Positions 44,940-45,070 of a DNA stretch of 45,070 bases are shown here, piece after piece. How positions within the stretch are numbered: the first letter of the stretch is position 1; every line of letters starts with the position of its first letter. The stretch covers positions 1 through 45,070 of the forward strand of contig JASJBU010000005.1 in assembly GCA_030066355.1 (NCBI GenBank). Reading direction: 5' to 3'. Position numbers and translations under genes: made by a program. Below the pieces are notes generated by a model. It searched no databases. It was not told where the DNA came from and saw only the letters and a program-made list of their open reading frames with translations. The DNA comes from Gammaproteobacteria bacterium (GTDB lineage Bacteria; Pseudomonadota; Gammaproteobacteria; Chromatiales; Chromatiaceae).

Positions 44940-45070
44940 TTACTCGATGATCTTGGCGACCACACCGGCCCCCACGGTCCGGCCACCCTCGCGGATCGCG
45001 AAGCGCAGACCGTCTTCCATCGCGATCGGCGCGATCAGCTTCACGGTCATCTTCACGTTGTCACCCGGCA
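44940..45070 (-). CDS. tuf: Elongation factor Tu, C-terminal fragment
   Basis: Only the last 42 residues are inside the window, ending ...[25 protein letters not shown], the unmistakable EF-Tu domain III terminus. [12 protein letters not shown] is also visible. The gene runs off the right edge. EF-Tu delivers aminoacyl-tRNA to the ribosome. Its place before rpsJ is the standard rpsL-rpsG-fusA-tuf-rpsJ arrangement, so the str operon is expected just outside. Confidence 0.97.
   Translation of the reverse strand, partial: PGDNVKMTVKLIAPIAMEDGLRFAIREGGRTVGAGVVAKIIE

Overview
The window reads as a chromosomal contig from a free-living or symbiotic gammaproteobacterium. The reasons are a complete and canonically ordered tuf-S10-spc-alpha ribosomal cluster, an ilvD/nadC/ampDE gene set, a Dnr-like Crp/Fnr regulator and a TusE/DsrC-family protein with the C-terminal GGLPKPTGCV tail. 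Taken together these suggest a sulfur-oxidising Chromatiales-type lineage. That lineage call is inference from protein sequence by eye; no database search was possible. No CRISPR array, insertion sequence, prophage, tRNA or rRNA was seen.

Layout. (1) 1-2144: clpB on the minus strand. It is cut off by the window edge, where bases 1-124 are an exact reverse complement of 226-349, most likely a fold-back chimera at the contig end. A good sigma-32 type promoter lies upstream. (2) 2295-4943: a membrane GGDEF-EAL protein. (3) 4992-7631 (minus): a Dnr-like regulator and ilvD. (4) 7750-13795 (minus): a three-gene signalling operon, OmpR-type response regulator -> LysM/FecR/FN3-like repeat protein -> CHASE2 histidine kinase. 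(5) 13836-15985 (minus): terminator, OmpA protein with thrombospondin type 3 repeats, MscS channel and a YeaQ/GlsB-like membrane protein. (6) 16157-19352 (plus): thiamine-binding protein, HugZ-like protein, TusE, an EgtB-like protein without the iron-binding histidines, and a small flagellar-rod-like protein. (7) 19361-22989 (minus): nadC, FKBP and a DUF1631 protein. (8) 23353-27717 (plus): a tight seven-gene run of two DUF1538 membrane proteins, a non-canonical P-II-like protein, a CBS protein, ampD, ampE and a histidine phosphatase. (9) 27718-28301: a regulatory gap with a CRP-like box, a 28-codon membrane ORF and a near-perfect NtrC-type palindrome. (10) 28302-31248: a TrmH/SpoU methyltransferase, an orphan cytochrome b and pyruvate kinase. 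(11) 31246-45070 (minus): shared terminator, then rplQ back to tuf. This includes rpmJ, which is missing from the ORF track.

How genes work together. The DUF1538-DUF1538-P-II-CBS genes overlap by ATGA junctions. They look like one membrane transporter or channel made of two paired half-proteins with two ligand-sensing cytoplasmic subunits. The block sits between DUF1631 and ampD, in a neighbourhood that in other gammaproteobacteria usually runs nadC-(DUF1631)-ampD-ampE. The CHASE2 kinase, FecR/LysM protein and response regulator form a likely envelope-sensing circuit, whose middle protein carries near-identical tandem repeats. These two systems are the best candidates in the window for poorly described biology; the rest is mostly housekeeping.
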